A stretch of DNA of 64,000 nt from Anaerobacillus alkaliphilus (GTDB lineage Bacteria; Bacillota; Bacilli; Bacillales; Anaerobacillaceae): positions 62,001-126,000 of the forward strand of contig NZ_QOUX01000027.1 in the NCBI RefSeq assembly GCF_004116265.1, read 5' to 3'. The first letter of the stretch is position 1. Every line of letters starts with the position of its first letter. Of this stretch, positions 30,889 through 40,017 are shown in pieces. The position numbers and the translations under genes are program-made. The notes under the pieces were generated by a model. The model was not told the origin of the DNA. It ran no database searches and saw only the letters and a list, made by a program, of their open reading frames with translations.

Positions 30889-30925
30889 CAAAATTTTAGC
30901 GCCCACCCTCTTGAAATGAGCGCTA
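30889..30925 (-). other. Weak terminator-like hairpin between xylB and the PFK-like gene
   Basis: A 6-bp stem TAGCGC / GCGCTA followed by AAAATTTT on the minus strand. It may lower readthrough into the PFK-like and tkt genes. Confidence 0.4.
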
Positions 30926-30937
30926 CATAACTAAACA

Positions 30938-32440
30938 TTAATTTTTACGAAAGCTCTTTAAACCTTCATTTAATAACTTTGTTTGTTGATAAACCTCTTT
31001 ATATAATTTAAACAGCGTTTTGTACTTTTCAACATTTTCAGGAATTGGTTCATATACCTTGTCCTCCGCAGTAAATACATTTGCACATTCTTGTAAAGAC
31101 GTAAACCAACCTGAACCGTAAGCCGCTAACATAGAAGCCCCAACAGCTGGTCCTTGTTCGCTTGATAATTTTACAATCTTAGCATTAAAAACATCTGCTT
31201 GGATTTGTAGCCAAGTCTCATTTTTTGCACCACCACCGATTGAAATGATCGTATCAATCGTTTTACCACTTTCTCTGAAGATCTCGATTGACTCATTTAA
31301 AGAAAAGGTAATACCTTCAATAACAGAACGAGCAAAATCAATTCGTTCATGAGATCCATCCATACCGATAAAGCTAGCACGAATAGTAGCATCAGCATAA
31401 GGAGTTCTCTCACCAACCAAATAAGGCGTAAATAATAATCCGTTCGCGCCAATTGGAACTTCATTTAGTCCTGCTAGTAGGTCCTCAAAGGCAACATCTT
31501 TTGCAAATGTATCCCTAAACCAACTTAAGCTGTAGCCAGCTGCTAATGTAACCCCCATAGTGTAAAAGGCATTTTCCTCACCATGATTAAAGTAGTGAAC
31601 TTTCCCTCCAAAATCACGATCTTTTGTTTCTTCATACGAAAGAACAACACCAGATGTTCCGATACTGCACAGTGTTTTACCTTCGGATAAAATGGCAGAA
31701 CCAATTGCACCACAAGCGTTATCTGCTCCACCAGCAAAAACCTTTGTTGTTTTTGCAAGGCCTGTTTCATTTGCAAAGCTTTCAGTGATCTCTCCTACAA
31801 ACTCATGAGGTGCAACTAAAGGCGGACATAACTCAAAATCAATGCCAACAAGCTCACAAATGTCCTGACTCCACTTTTTCTCTGCTACATTTAAGAGAAG
31901 AGTACCTGCAGCGTCAGAATATTCACTATGAATTTGGTCTGTCATTTTGTAACGTAAATAGTCTTTAGGCAACATAAATACAGAAGCCTTCGCTAATACC
32001 TCTGGCTCATACTGTTTTACCCAAAGTAGCTTAGGAAGTGTAAATCCTTCTAAAGCTGGGTTTTTCGTAATTTGTAAAAGTTGGTCTTCTCCAACAAGAT
32101 CATAAATTTGGCGACACTGCTCAGTTGTTCTTGTATCATTCCAAAGAATCGCATTACGTAAAACCTGATGATCTTTATTTAAGAGTACTAGACCATGCAT
32201 TTGCCCTGAAAAACTAATGCCTTCAATATCAGAAACATCACCATCAAACTTTGCCACTAGTTCTTTTAAAGCAGCTGTTGTTTTATCGACCCACTCAACT
32301 GGCTCTTGCTCACTATAGCCTGATTTTTCTTGGAATAACGGATAAGATTTTGATACTTCATCACAAACTTTGCCTTCTTGATTCATTAAAAGCACTTTTA
32401 CAGCACTTGTACCAAGATCAACACCAATTACATATTTCAT
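30938..32440 (-). CDS. xylB: Xylulokinase
   Basis: A 500-residue FGGY-family kinase that converts D-xylulose to xylulose 5-phosphate. Phosphate-1 motif GVDLGTSAVKVLL at the N-terminus, catalytic Asp in FAGGADNACGAIG and the adenosine motif IISIGGGAKNETWLQIQADV are all present. It follows xylA by 81 bases, with a terminator-form hairpin in the gap. Confidence 0.96.
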   Translation of the reverse strand: MKYVIGVDLGTSAVKVLLMNQEGKVCDEVSKSYPLFQEKSGYSEQEPVEWVDKTTAALKELVAKFDGDVSDIEGISFSGQMHGLVLLNKDHQVLRNAILWNDTRTTEQCRQIYDLVGEDQLLQITKNPALEGFTLPKLLWVKQYEPEVLAKASVFMLPKDYLRYKMTDQIHSEYSDAAGTLLLNVAEKKWSQDICELVGIDFELCPPLVAPHEFVGEITESFANETGLAKTTKVFAGGADNACGAIGSAILSEGKTLCSIGTSGVVLSYEETKDRDFGGKVHYFNHGEENAFYTMGVTLAAGYSLSWFRDTFAKDVAFEDLLAGLNEVPIGANGLLFTPYLVGERTPYADATIRASFIGMDGSHERIDFARSVIEGITFSLNESIEIFRESGKTIDTIISIGGGAKNETWLQIQADVFNAKIVKLSSEQGPAVGASMLAAYGSGWFTSLQECANVFTAEDKVYEPIPENVEKYKTLFKLYKEVYQQTKLLNEGLKSFRKN

Positions 32441-32461
32441 CTATTGTCCACCCTTTTCTTT

Positions 32462-32500
32462 AAAAAAATGCTGGAAAACGAAGTGTCATCCAGCATTTTT
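32462..32500 (-). terminator. Terminator-form hairpin between xylA and xylB
   Basis: A perfect 12-bp stem (AAAAATGCTGGA / TCCAGCATTTTT) with a 13-base loop and a U-run of seven on the minus strand. Full terminator form inside the operon, so xylB and later genes may depend on partial readthrough. Confidence 0.75.
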
Positions 32501-32521
32501 CTGTTCATTATTTTTTTACAA

Positions 32522-33853
32522 TTACTTCAAAACTGTTGCGTAAGCTTCAAGGATATATTTGTTTAACGTAGCTTTTAAGAATTCTTGTCTGCCTGACTTG
32601 TTCGTAATTTCACCAAGACCTAATGCATGTTTCTCTAATGAGTGGAAGTTTGCTTTTCCTTCTACGATGTCAAGACCAATACCGCTTGTGAAACTGCTGT
32701 AGCGATCTGCAATAAAGTCTTCTAACACTCGATCTTCAAGTAAACGTTGCGCTACTTTTGTTCCAATCGCAAATGCATCCATTCCAGCAATATGAGCATG
32801 GAATAAATCTTCTGGATCAAATGAACCACGACGAACTTTTGCGTCAAAGTTTAATCCACCAGTTCCTAATCCATCATTTTTGATGATTTCATACATTGCT
32901 AATGTTGTTGAATAAAGATCAGTTGGGAATTCATCTGTATCCCAGCCAAGTAATGGATCACCTTGGTTAGCGTCAACAGAACCTAACATACCGTTAATAC
33001 GTGCTACATGTAATTCGTGCTCGAACGTATGACCAGCTAATGTTGCATGGTTCGCTTCGATGTTAAATTTAAATACATCTTGTAAACCGTATTGTTGTAA
33101 GAATGCCATACCAGTTGCTACATCGAAGTCATATTGATGCTTCGTTGGCTCTTTTGGTTTTGGCTCAATTAGGAATTGTGCATCAAAGCCAATTTCGTTC
33201 GCATAATCTTTTGCCATATGGAAGAAACGCGCTAGGTTGTCTAATTCAAGCTTCATGTTTGTATTAAGTAATGTTTCGTATCCTTCACGACCACCCCAGA
33301 ATACATAGTTTTCAGAACCTAATTCTTTACCAACTTCTAAGCCCTTCTTTACTTTTGCAGCAGCATAAGCAAATACATCTGCGTTTGGAGCAGTAGCAGC
33401 GCCATGTAACCAGCGTGGGTGGGAGAACATGTTCGCTGTATTCCATAATAATTTTGTTTTGCTTGTTTTCATGTAGTCTTTAATCATTGCTACAATCGCA
33501 TCAAGGTTTTTGAATGTTTCACTTAAGTTATCTGTTTCAGGCGCAATATCATAGTCATGGAAACAGAAATATGGCACATCTAGTTTTTCAAAGAACTCAA
33601 ATGAAGCTTCTACACGAGCCTTTGCTAAGTCAAGACCTGATAACTTGTTGTAAGGACGAACCATTGTTGCCTGACCAAAAGGATCTGTACCTTCGCCAGT
33701 AAACGTGTGCCAATAAGAAACGGCAAAGCGCATAAAGTCTTCCATTCTCTTACCATTAATCGTTTCTTCAGGGTTATAATATTTATACGCAAGTGGGTTA
33801 TTTGAGCTAGGACCTTCAAATGTAATTTTATTAATGTTTTTGAAATACGTCAT
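32522..33853 (-). CDS. xylA: Xylose isomerase
   Basis: A 443-residue class II xylose isomerase, interconverting D-xylose and D-xylulose in the cytoplasm. The catalytic His is in [12 protein letters not shown] and metal ligands lie in [18 protein letters not shown] and [18 protein letters not shown]. It is second in the operon, 32 bases after the M24-like gene, and followed by xylB. Confidence 0.97.
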   Translation of the reverse strand: MTYFKNINKITFEGPSSNNPLAYKYYNPEETINGKRMEDFMRFAVSYWHTFTGEGTDPFGQATMVRPYNKLSGLDLAKARVEASFEFFEKLDVPYFCFHDYDIAPETDNLSETFKNLDAIVAMIKDYMKTSKTKLLWNTANMFSHPRWLHGAATAPNADVFAYAAAKVKKGLEVGKELGSENYVFWGGREGYETLLNTNMKLELDNLARFFHMAKDYANEIGFDAQFLIEPKPKEPTKHQYDFDVATGMAFLQQYGLQDVFKFNIEANHATLAGHTFEHELHVARINGMLGSVDANQGDPLLGWDTDEFPTDLYSTTLAMYEIIKNDGLGTGGLNFDAKVRRGSFDPEDLFHAHIAGMDAFAIGTKVAQRLLEDRVLEDFIADRYSSFTSGIGLDIVEGKANFHSLEKHALGLGEITNKSGRQEFLKATLNKYILEAYATVLK

Positions 33854-33885
33854 TTTTTATTCCTCCATTAAGTTTAAAATTAGAT

Positions 33886-35004
33886 TTATATTTCTAAAAT
33901 GCCAGGGCGTTTTATGGTGAGTCCATTAGTTACTTTAAGACTCAATTGCGGCCAGTCACTTTTTGATACTGTAATGATTTCAGGGGATTTCTCACCAACT
34001 ATAATAGTATCCTCCGATTTAGTTCCTTTTATAGATGGATTCCAAGCAAAAGCTTGGTCAGCTTGAATGATTTTGGCATCTGTTGGTGTTAGTAGATAGT
34101 CCCTATTTTGGTAGCCGATGGCTCCTCCTTGATGATGGAATTTCCATTCACCATAATAGCCTGCTTCCTCGTACAATCTTTTCATTTCCTCAAAAATTTG
34201 TAAGGTCGACGCCCCTACGGTTGATTTTGAGATTAATTCAGCCTCTATTCTAGCAGTAAGAGAAAACTTATCGTGCAACGGATCAGGTATTTTTCCTGAA
34301 TAGACCATTCTCGTCATGGCAACTGTTAGCCCTTTGAACGAAACACAAGATACAACCATGCATTTTTTGTGAAAGGCCTTCGATGTTGCTACTGGATGAC
34401 GAAACAAATCAATGCGGTCATCGCATCCGACTAATGTTACTGTCGGTAGCAAACCATTTGAAAAGTAGATCTGATTAAGACCGGCAGCAATTTCTAACTC
34501 TGTTTGACCAGTTTTAATCGTCTTACAATAATCCTCAAGAAGGGTTGCCGCTTTTTCTCCCAAATACTTATATCTTGAAATTTCTAACTCAGTCAGCGAG
34601 TATCGCAATTTACTCAGTTCTTCTGTTTTAAGATCCATTCCTTCTAAAGGGGTGTCAGAGGCAACTCTTCCTTTTCTCACAGTTTTCCAAACAGTGGAAC
34701 TGATGCTTTCATACCAAGGGTAATCAATGACTTGAATTGGCAATGAAGATATTTCTTCGTTGACTACACGTGGTTTTTCACTGGAATTGGTGATTAAGTA
34801 CACCACTTGCTTTGTAACTAGTAAACCGCATTGACCGTTCTCACTGTTATAAAGAATTCCATTGTGTCCACCACTAGTTAACCAAGCGAAATTATCTTGA
34901 CGCTGGTAAAATACAGCATCATAATCGTACTCTTCCAAGAAACCCCTTACATTTTCAAGCTTTCTATTCATGTCCTCTTTTTGTGATATGACTTCTTTAA
35001 GCAT
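33886..35004 (-). CDS. M24-fold protein with missing metal ligands
   Basis: A 372-residue protein with the two-domain creatinase/prolidase layout: an N-terminal domain to about residue 140 and a pita-bread C-terminal domain. Of the five usual metal ligands, three look lost: Ser219 and Ala229 stand where the two Asp should be, and Asn322 where the first Glu should be. The His (290/291) and final Glu331 (SEDTII) remain. It is unlikely to be a metal aminopeptidase and may be a creatinase-like or binding protein. It is the first gene after the XylR operators, ahead of xylA. Confidence 0.7.
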   Translation of the reverse strand: MLKEVISQKEDMNRKLENVRGFLEEYDYDAVFYQRQDNFAWLTSGGHNGILYNSENGQCGLLVTKQVVYLITNSSEKPRVVNEEISSLPIQVIDYPWYESISSTVWKTVRKGRVASDTPLEGMDLKTEELSKLRYSLTELEISRYKYLGEKAATLLEDYCKTIKTGQTELEIAAGLNQIYFSNGLLPTVTLVGCDDRIDLFRHPVATSKAFHKKCMVVSCVSFKGLTVAMTRMVYSGKIPDPLHDKFSLTARIEAELISKSTVGASTLQIFEEMKRLYEEAGYYGEWKFHHQGGAIGYQNRDYLLTPTDAKIIQADQAFAWNPSIKGTKSEDTIIVGEKSPEIITVSKSDWPQLSLKVTNGLTIKRPGILEI

Positions 35005-35068
35005 TCTTCACCTCGTTCATCAGAAGCTAATAAAAGCATTTGTTACTTATTCAAATCTTATCACGGGT

Positions 35069-35099
35069 AACTTAGTTTGTATATTGAATGAACTAAGTT
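35069..35099. promoter_or_regulatory. XylR operator 1
   Basis: An imperfect palindrome starting AACTTAGTTTGT and ending TGAACTAAGTT, centred near 35084. The half-site TTAGTTTGT matches the known Bacillus XylR operator. It lies just downstream of a likely minus-strand -10 box (TATACT, 35112-35117) for the xylose operon. Confidence 0.75.
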
Positions 35100-35223
35100 T
35101 TTACTTAAAAAAGTATAGATTTAATTTCCTTTGTCTATCCAAGAGTTGGATATAAAATAATCATTTTTCTTCTAATTCGCTTCTATTTCATGTGTTTCCC
35201 TTACTTTTTCATTACAAGTTAGG

Positions 35224-35247
35224 TAGTTTGTTTACAAATTAAACTAA
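35224..35247. promoter_or_regulatory. XylR operator 2
   Basis: TAGTTTGT and AAACTAA half-sites around a short A/T spacer, same pattern as operator 1, placed about 80 bases upstream of the xylR start. It suggests autoregulation of xylR and possible looping with operator 1, about 150 bases away. Confidence 0.7.
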
Positions 35248-35329
35248 GTTTCCTTTTTTAAAATACCGTGTTATAACTAACTATAAACACATCACTATCT
35301 AAAATAGATTTTTGGGAGAAGAGAGAAAT

Positions 35330-36499
35330 ATGAGCTGGAATCAACAACTTGTCAAACTCAATAACAAATCACTTGTACTAAAAACTATTAAAGATCATGG
35401 TCCGTTGTCTCGAGCTGATATTTCACAACGGCTAGGTTTAACCAAAGGTACCGTTTCTTCTTTAGTAAATGAATTACTAACAGACCACTTTTGTTACGAA
35501 ACCGGACCAGGCGAGTCTAGTGGTGGGAGACGTCCTGTCATGTTGTTATTTAATCAAACATCAGGATATTCAATCGGGATTGATCTAGGAGTTAATTATA
35601 TTCTCGGAGTGCTAACTGACCTAAATGGCAACATCGTCAACGAACAAACTATTTTTTCTCAAACGAGTACGTTTGAACATACAATAGTAACTATAAAAAA
35701 AATCATTAGCAATCTCATCTCCCGAGCACCAGTAAGCAACTACGGTGTCGTGGGCATTGGTATTGGTGTACCAGGTATTGTCAATAAAGAAGGTGAAATT
35801 CTACTTGCACCTAACTTAGGTTGGAAGAGCGTTAACCTCCAGGCTGAAATAGAAAAAGAGTTTCAATTACCTGTAATTATTGAAAACGAGGCTAACGCTG
35901 GAGCCTATGGTGAGAAATGTTTTGGAGCAGGCCGTCCATTTGAAGACATCATCTATATCAGTGCCGGTATTGGGATCGGTGTAGGATTTATCTTAAACAA
36001 TGAACTATATCGTGGAAGAAATGGCTTTTCAGGTGAAATGGGGCATATGATAATCCAAGCAGACGGAAAAGAATGTAGCTGTGGTAGCAGAGGATGCTGG
36101 GAGCTTTATGCCTCTGAAAAGGTAATTTTAAGTGAAGCTAACTTGTTAAAAGCCATAACACCCGAGCATACGTTAGAAGACTTACTTGAGTTTGCTACTT
36201 CTAATAATGAAATAGCTAATCTTTTTGAAAAAGTGGGGTTCCATTTAGGGATTGGCATTAATAACATTATTAACACGTTTAATCCTGAGCAAATCATTAT
36301 CGGAAATCGTCTCGCTATGGCAAGAGAATGGCTGGAAGATCCATTAAAACAGGTGGTTCAAAACTTTACTTTAAAACAACATCAAAGCGATTTAAGAATA
36401 ACATTCGCTGAGTTATCTATTTATTCAGCTGCACTCGGTGTTTCTGCGTATGTTACAGAAGACTTTCTTAGGTCTGACATTCATACACAGTCCAGCTAA
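35330..36499 (+). CDS. xylR: Xylose repressor, ROK family
   Basis: A 389-residue ROK-family repressor. An N-terminal winged helix-turn-helix (LSRADISQRLGLTKGTVSSLVNELL, residues about 26-50) precedes the ROK sugar-binding domain with GIGIGVPGIVN and the zinc-binding cluster CSCGSRGCWELY. ATG at 35330 is chosen because a GGGAGAAGAG site precedes it; a TTG at 35312 overlaps that site. It is divergent from the xylose operon, and two operators lie between them. Xylose should release it. Confidence 0.95.
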   Translation: MSWNQQLVKLNNKSLVLKTIKDHGPLSRADISQRLGLTKGTVSSLVNELLTDHFCYETGPGESSGGRRPVMLLFNQTSGYSIGIDLGVNYILGVLTDLNGNIVNEQTIFSQTSTFEHTIVTIKKIISNLISRAPVSNYGVVGIGIGVPGIVNKEGEILLAPNLGWKSVNLQAEIEKEFQLPVIIENEANAGAYGEKCFGAGRPFEDIIYISAGIGIGVGFILNNELYRGRNGFSGEMGHMIIQADGKECSCGSRGCWELYASEKVILSEANLLKAITPEHTLEDLLEFATSNNEIANLFEKVGFHLGIGINNIINTFNPEQIIIGNRLAMAREWLEDPLKQVVQNFTLKQHQSDLRITFAELSIYSAALGVSAYVTEDFLRSDIHTQSS

Positions 36500-36513
36500 A
36501 TAAGAAGAAGCAT

Positions 36514-36550
36514 ATCATCCAACGGGAATTACTTTGTTGGATGATTTTTT
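36514..36550 (+). terminator. Intrinsic terminator of xylR
   Basis: A perfect 10-bp stem (ATCATCCAAC / GTTGGATGAT) followed by a U-run, 15 bases past the stop. Confidence 0.85.
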
Positions 36551-36569
36551 CACGGGGAAGAATAAACAC

Positions 36570-36716
36570 TTATCCCCAATTGTACTAATTTATTGCCCAT
36601 CCAACATATCAACCTTATTTATCAACAGCTATTGTGGGTAAACCTGTTGATATTCTTATTATTACTGTTAATATACTGTGTATAAACTGTTAATATGTTA
36701 ATAAGTCTGTGGATAT
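36570..36716. promoter_or_regulatory. Cluster of DnaA-box-like 9-mers
   Basis: Five sequences match TTATCCACA at 8 of 9 bases: TTATCCCCA (36570), TTATCAACA (36619), TTACCCACA (complement, 36633-36641), TTATACACA (complement, 36677-36685) and ATATCCACA (complement, 36708-36716). A sixth matches at 7 (complement, 36645-36653). They fill the gap between two terminators that face each other, where no transcription is expected. Confidence 0.55.
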
Positions 36717-36729
36717 TGTAAACTTAAGC

Positions 36730-36757
36730 TAAAAAAAGAGAGTAATAGAACTCTCTT
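36730..36757 (-). terminator. Intrinsic terminator of the esterase operon
   Basis: A 7-bp stem (AAGAGAG / CTCTCTT) followed by seven U on the minus strand, about 80 bases after the acetylxylan esterase stop. Confidence 0.7.
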
Positions 36758-36835
36758 AAGAATACTTTTTATTTTACCTTATATCTCACACGATCAAAAC
36801 ATGCTGGGGTACTTACTTTGCCTCCTGCTTCCTTG

Positions 36836-37489
36836 TTATTTTGACCAATCAAAACCTATTTCGGTGAGAAATTCTCTTGCTAGGAGCATATGTCCAGTTG
36901 GTGTTGGGTGGACTCGATCCCATGCAAGTGCAGATGAATGTAGATCCCCCAGAATTTTATTAAACACAGCTTGGGTATTAACGAAAATACAATTAAATTC
37001 GTCGGAAATCTGTTTTACAATATCTCCATACTGGTCCATCATCTGACGCATTGGATCTTGCTCGTTATTCTCAATAAAATAAGGAGTCATCAATACCATA
37101 CCTTCTACCAGCGGTCTTGTTTCCTGAACTAGAATTCTAAGAGTCTCTTTGTATTCATCTAGATACACATGCTTCTCTTTTATATGAGGAACGTCAAACT
37201 GGCGCCATACATCATTAATCCCAATCATCACTGATAGCCATTCTGGTTTATAGGCCAGAACATCTTCCTGCCATCTATTTTTTAAGTCCCGAACGGTGTT
37301 ACCGCTAATTCCTTTATTCACCACTCGAATTCTTAAGTTTGGGTACGTCGCCTGCAAAAATGCTTGAACAAGTGAAACATAGCCATTTCCATAGGCACCA
37401 AACAACCCTTCTCCATGAGGTTTTGCACGGTCACAATCTGTAATTGAGTCTCCAATAAACAATAATGTTTGTCCTTCTTTAAGCTTCAT
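36836..37489 (-). CDS. Acetylxylan esterase, SGNH family (Axe2-like)
   Basis: A 217-residue SGNH hydrolase very similar to the intracellular Axe2 of Geobacillus. It removes acetyl groups from xylo-oligosaccharides. Catalytic Ser15 is in FIGDSITD, the oxyanion Asn in GISGNTVRD and GINDVWRQ, and Asp191/His194 in WDRVHP. No signal peptide. It shares an operon with the CE4 deacetylase, 21 bases upstream, so both probably de-acetylate imported oligomers. Confidence 0.93.
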   Translation of the reverse strand: MKLKEGQTLLFIGDSITDCDRAKPHGEGLFGAYGNGYVSLVQAFLQATYPNLRIRVVNKGISGNTVRDLKNRWQEDVLAYKPEWLSVMIGINDVWRQFDVPHIKEKHVYLDEYKETLRILVQETRPLVEGMVLMTPYFIENNEQDPMRQMMDQYGDIVKQISDEFNCIFVNTQAVFNKILGDLHSSALAWDRVHPTPTGHMLLAREFLTEIGFDWSK

Positions 37490-37510
37490 AAAATCAGTCC
37501 TTCATAATTT

Positions 37511-38131
37511 CTAGTTATCATTAGCGTTTTGCAATAATTCGCTCACTGTTACAAGCTGATAGCCTTCTTCTGTCAACTCATTTACTAGTTTCCTTACAGC
37601 TTCTATCGTTTCTGAACGATCTCCGAACCCATCATGGAATAACAGGATGCTACCATTTCTACAATGGTTCTTACTTTTTTCAAAAATATGATTAACTCCT
37701 GGTTGCTCCCAATCGAGTGCATCTGGATTTAGTGCACCGATCGTACTGTAACCTAAAGACGAACTAAAAGAGAGAATTTCATCATTAAAATCAAAGTACG
37801 GTGGGCGAAAGGTTGTTGGTTTTCCCCCCGTCATAGCAAAAATAATTTCGTCCGCTTGTTTCAATTCAGCTTCACTTTCAGCTAAGCTTAACTTTGTTAA
37901 CATCGGATGTGTAAACGTATGGTTACCAATTTCATGGCCTTGATCGATAACCAATCGGACAATTTCAGGGTGCTTTTGCATCTGTTCCCCTATCATATAA
38001 AATGTCGCTTTGCCTTCGACCGCTTGGAAAATCTCTAAAACCTGAGGGGTGTAAACCGGGTTAGGTCCATCATCAAATGTAAACGCTATCATTTTTTGTT
38101 CCGTATTTACTTCATGAATAATAAGACTCAA
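37511..38131 (-). CDS. Polysaccharide deacetylase, CE4 (NodB fold)
   Basis: A 206-residue single NodB domain without a signal peptide. Metal and catalytic motifs: TFDDGPNP (Asp20, Asp21), HEIGNHTFTHP (His71, His75), RPPYFDFN and LLFHDG. CE4 enzymes deacetylate xylan, chitin or peptidoglycan; being cytoplasmic and next to an Axe2-like esterase, it probably acts on acetylated xylo-oligosaccharides. The exact substrate is inferred. Confidence 0.88.
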   Translation of the reverse strand: MSLIIHEVNTEQKMIAFTFDDGPNPVYTPQVLEIFQAVEGKATFYMIGEQMQKHPEIVRLVIDQGHEIGNHTFTHPMLTKLSLAESEAELKQADEIIFAMTGGKPTTFRPPYFDFNDEILSFSSSLGYSTIGALNPDALDWEQPGVNHIFEKSKNHCRNGSILLFHDGFGDRSETIEAVRKLVNELTEEGYQLVTVSELLQNANDN

Positions 38132-38316
38132 AATAATCGCTCCTTAGATTTATAAATATATACGATTACTATTAGTTTATCGACATCAAATTTTCGCGTC
38201 ATTGAACTTTGTTTACAATTTACTTCAAGAAGTAAAGGGATTTGCTAACTTTTCTTGATTTTCAGAAAAACTGGGTTGATCATTAGTAAGATATAGTACT
38301 TCAAAGGAGAGTCCCC

Positions 38317-39678
38317 ATGGAAAAAAGTAATGTCAAAAAGCTCACGCTATTTGCAATCACCTGGCCAATATTTATTGAATCTATGTTACACATGATGTTA
38401 AGAACGGCAGATACTTTTATGTTAAGTAAAGTATCTGATGAGGCAGTAGCTGCAGTTGGAGTTGCCAATCAAATTGTCATGTTTATGTTCTTTCTTTTCA
38501 ATTTTGTTTCCGTAGGTGCTGCTGTTGTTATTGCTCAATACCTTGGGGCAAAAAAGTATGGGGAGATCCATAAGTTTTCAGCAAATGCTATATCCCTAAA
38601 TTTCTTGTTTGGGATAATTATTAGTATAGTAATCACAGTTTTTAGTACTCCTTATTTAAACCTATTTAATTTAGAGCCCGAGTTATTTTCCGAAGCAAAG
38701 ATATATATGTTAATAGTTGGAGGGGCATTATTCTTACAGGCTTTGATGCTGACGGTGTCCGCGATTATTCAAGCCCACGGACATACAAAATACACGATGT
38801 ATGTATCAGTAGGAATGAATGTCCTAAATATCACCGGAAACTACTTATTTATCTTTGGAGCATTAGGATTTCCACAGTTAGGGGTAACTGGTGTAGCAAT
38901 CTCTACGGTAGTAAGTCAGTTTTTAGGACTGATTGTAAACTTTCTCATCCTCTTTAAGAAAGTAAACATTCAAATATCGTTGAAAGAGTTAGTCACCTGG
39001 CAAAAACATCGTGTGAAACAACTACTTAGTATTGGTGTTCCGTCTGCGATTGGCCAAATTACTTACGCAGCTAGTCAGGTTGTCACTACAGGTTTTATCG
39101 CAATCCTTGGGGCACAAATATTATCAACAAGGATCTATACATTAAATATCTTATACTTTGTCATGGTTCTGTCGATCTCACTTGGAAGAGGTACGCAAAT
39201 TATTGTCGGGCATATGATTGGTGCAGGTGAGAAAGAAAAAGCCTACCAAGAAGCATTCAAGAGTTTAAAGTTAAGTATGTTGCTCACACTTGGGGTTACA
39301 ACAATCATCTTTTTCTTTAGAGAACAACTATTAGGGCTATTTACCTCTAATCCTGAAATTATAATGACTGGTGCCGTTCTGCTAGTTATGGGTTTTATGT
39401 TAGAGCCAGGACGATGTCTAAACATCGTCCTTGGGCAAGCGCTTCAAGCAGCGGGAGATGCGAAGTTCTTAATGATGACAACAATAATCGTGATCTGGGG
39501 GTTCATTGTTCCTCTTTATTACTTTACTGGAATTTACTTAGGCTACGGATTGATTGGTATTTGGATCATATTTATTTTAGACGAATGGATTCGAGGTGTC
39601 CTACTTTGGGCACGTTGGCGCTCAAAGAAATGGGAGTCAAAAGCTTTAGTTGGCAAGGAGAAACAACAGGCAGGGTAA
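38317..39678 (+). CDS. MATE-family efflux transporter
   Basis: A 453-residue protein with about 12 membrane helices and the two MatE repeats; it begins LTLFAITWPIFIESMLHMMLRTADTFML, typical of the DinF/NorM superfamily. Such proteins export drugs or metabolites with Na+ or H+. AAAGGAG lies just ahead of the ATG. It stands alone and is divergent from the esterase operon. The cargo is unknown. Confidence 0.9.
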   Translation: MEKSNVKKLTLFAITWPIFIESMLHMMLRTADTFMLSKVSDEAVAAVGVANQIVMFMFFLFNFVSVGAAVVIAQYLGAKKYGEIHKFSANAISLNFLFGIIISIVITVFSTPYLNLFNLEPELFSEAKIYMLIVGGALFLQALMLTVSAIIQAHGHTKYTMYVSVGMNVLNITGNYLFIFGALGFPQLGVTGVAISTVVSQFLGLIVNFLILFKKVNIQISLKELVTWQKHRVKQLLSIGVPSAIGQITYAASQVVTTGFIAILGAQILSTRIYTLNILYFVMVLSISLGRGTQIIVGHMIGAGEKEKAYQEAFKSLKLSMLLTLGVTTIIFFFREQLLGLFTSNPEIIMTGAVLLVMGFMLEPGRCLNIVLGQALQAAGDAKFLMMTTIIVIWGFIVPLYYFTGIYLGYGLIGIWIIFILDEWIRGVLLWARWRSKKWESKALVGKEKQQAG

Positions 39679-39694
39679 CCACAAATGAAAAATA

Positions 39695-39734
39695 AAAGGA
39701 TAGAAAATGGCAAAACGCCATCTTCTATCCTTTT
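39695..39734. terminator. Bidirectional intrinsic terminator
   Basis: A 17-bp near-perfect stem (arms 39695-39711 and 39717-39734) with a short loop and A/T tails between convergent genes. Confidence 0.85.
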
Positions 39735-39737
39735 TCC

Positions 39738-39992
39738 TTATGAAAATACCGGTACTACATACCAAGCGACAAGCGTAGCTAATACCACAAGAGCGATAAA
39801 CAACGCAATCATTGCCTGCATTTTCTTCCTAGGTTCTTTTGCAATTGTCTGATAACGATAAATCATGACACCAATAATTGTCGCACCTAATAAAAAGTGG
39901 ACCACTGAATGTTGTATTTCGAAAAAGTAGAGTCGTAATACATAAATCCACCCTACTAAAAAGAGGAACATTAATAAACGATTTTGATACAT
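39738..39992 (-). CDS. Small membrane protein of unknown function
   Basis: An 84-residue protein with three predicted membrane helices (about residues 6-22, 28-46 and 60-80) separated by a basic loop KEPRKK. AAAGGAAG precedes the ATG. I do not recognise a family. It follows the GH9 gene by 25 bases and may be co-transcribed with it. Confidence 0.6.
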   Translation of the reverse strand: MYQNRLLMFLFLVGWIYVLRLYFFEIQHSVVHFLLGATIIGVMIYRYQTIAKEPRKKMQAMIALFIALVVLATLVAWYVVPVFS

Positions 39993-40017
39993 TTTTATAC
40001 TTCCTTTCTAACTATCT

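Noticed and set aside
36570-36716. The DnaA-box-like cluster as the chromosomal origin
   Set aside because: No dnaA, dnaN, recF or gyr genes are near and the boxes are imperfect; a remote DnaA-titration type cluster is the more modest reading.
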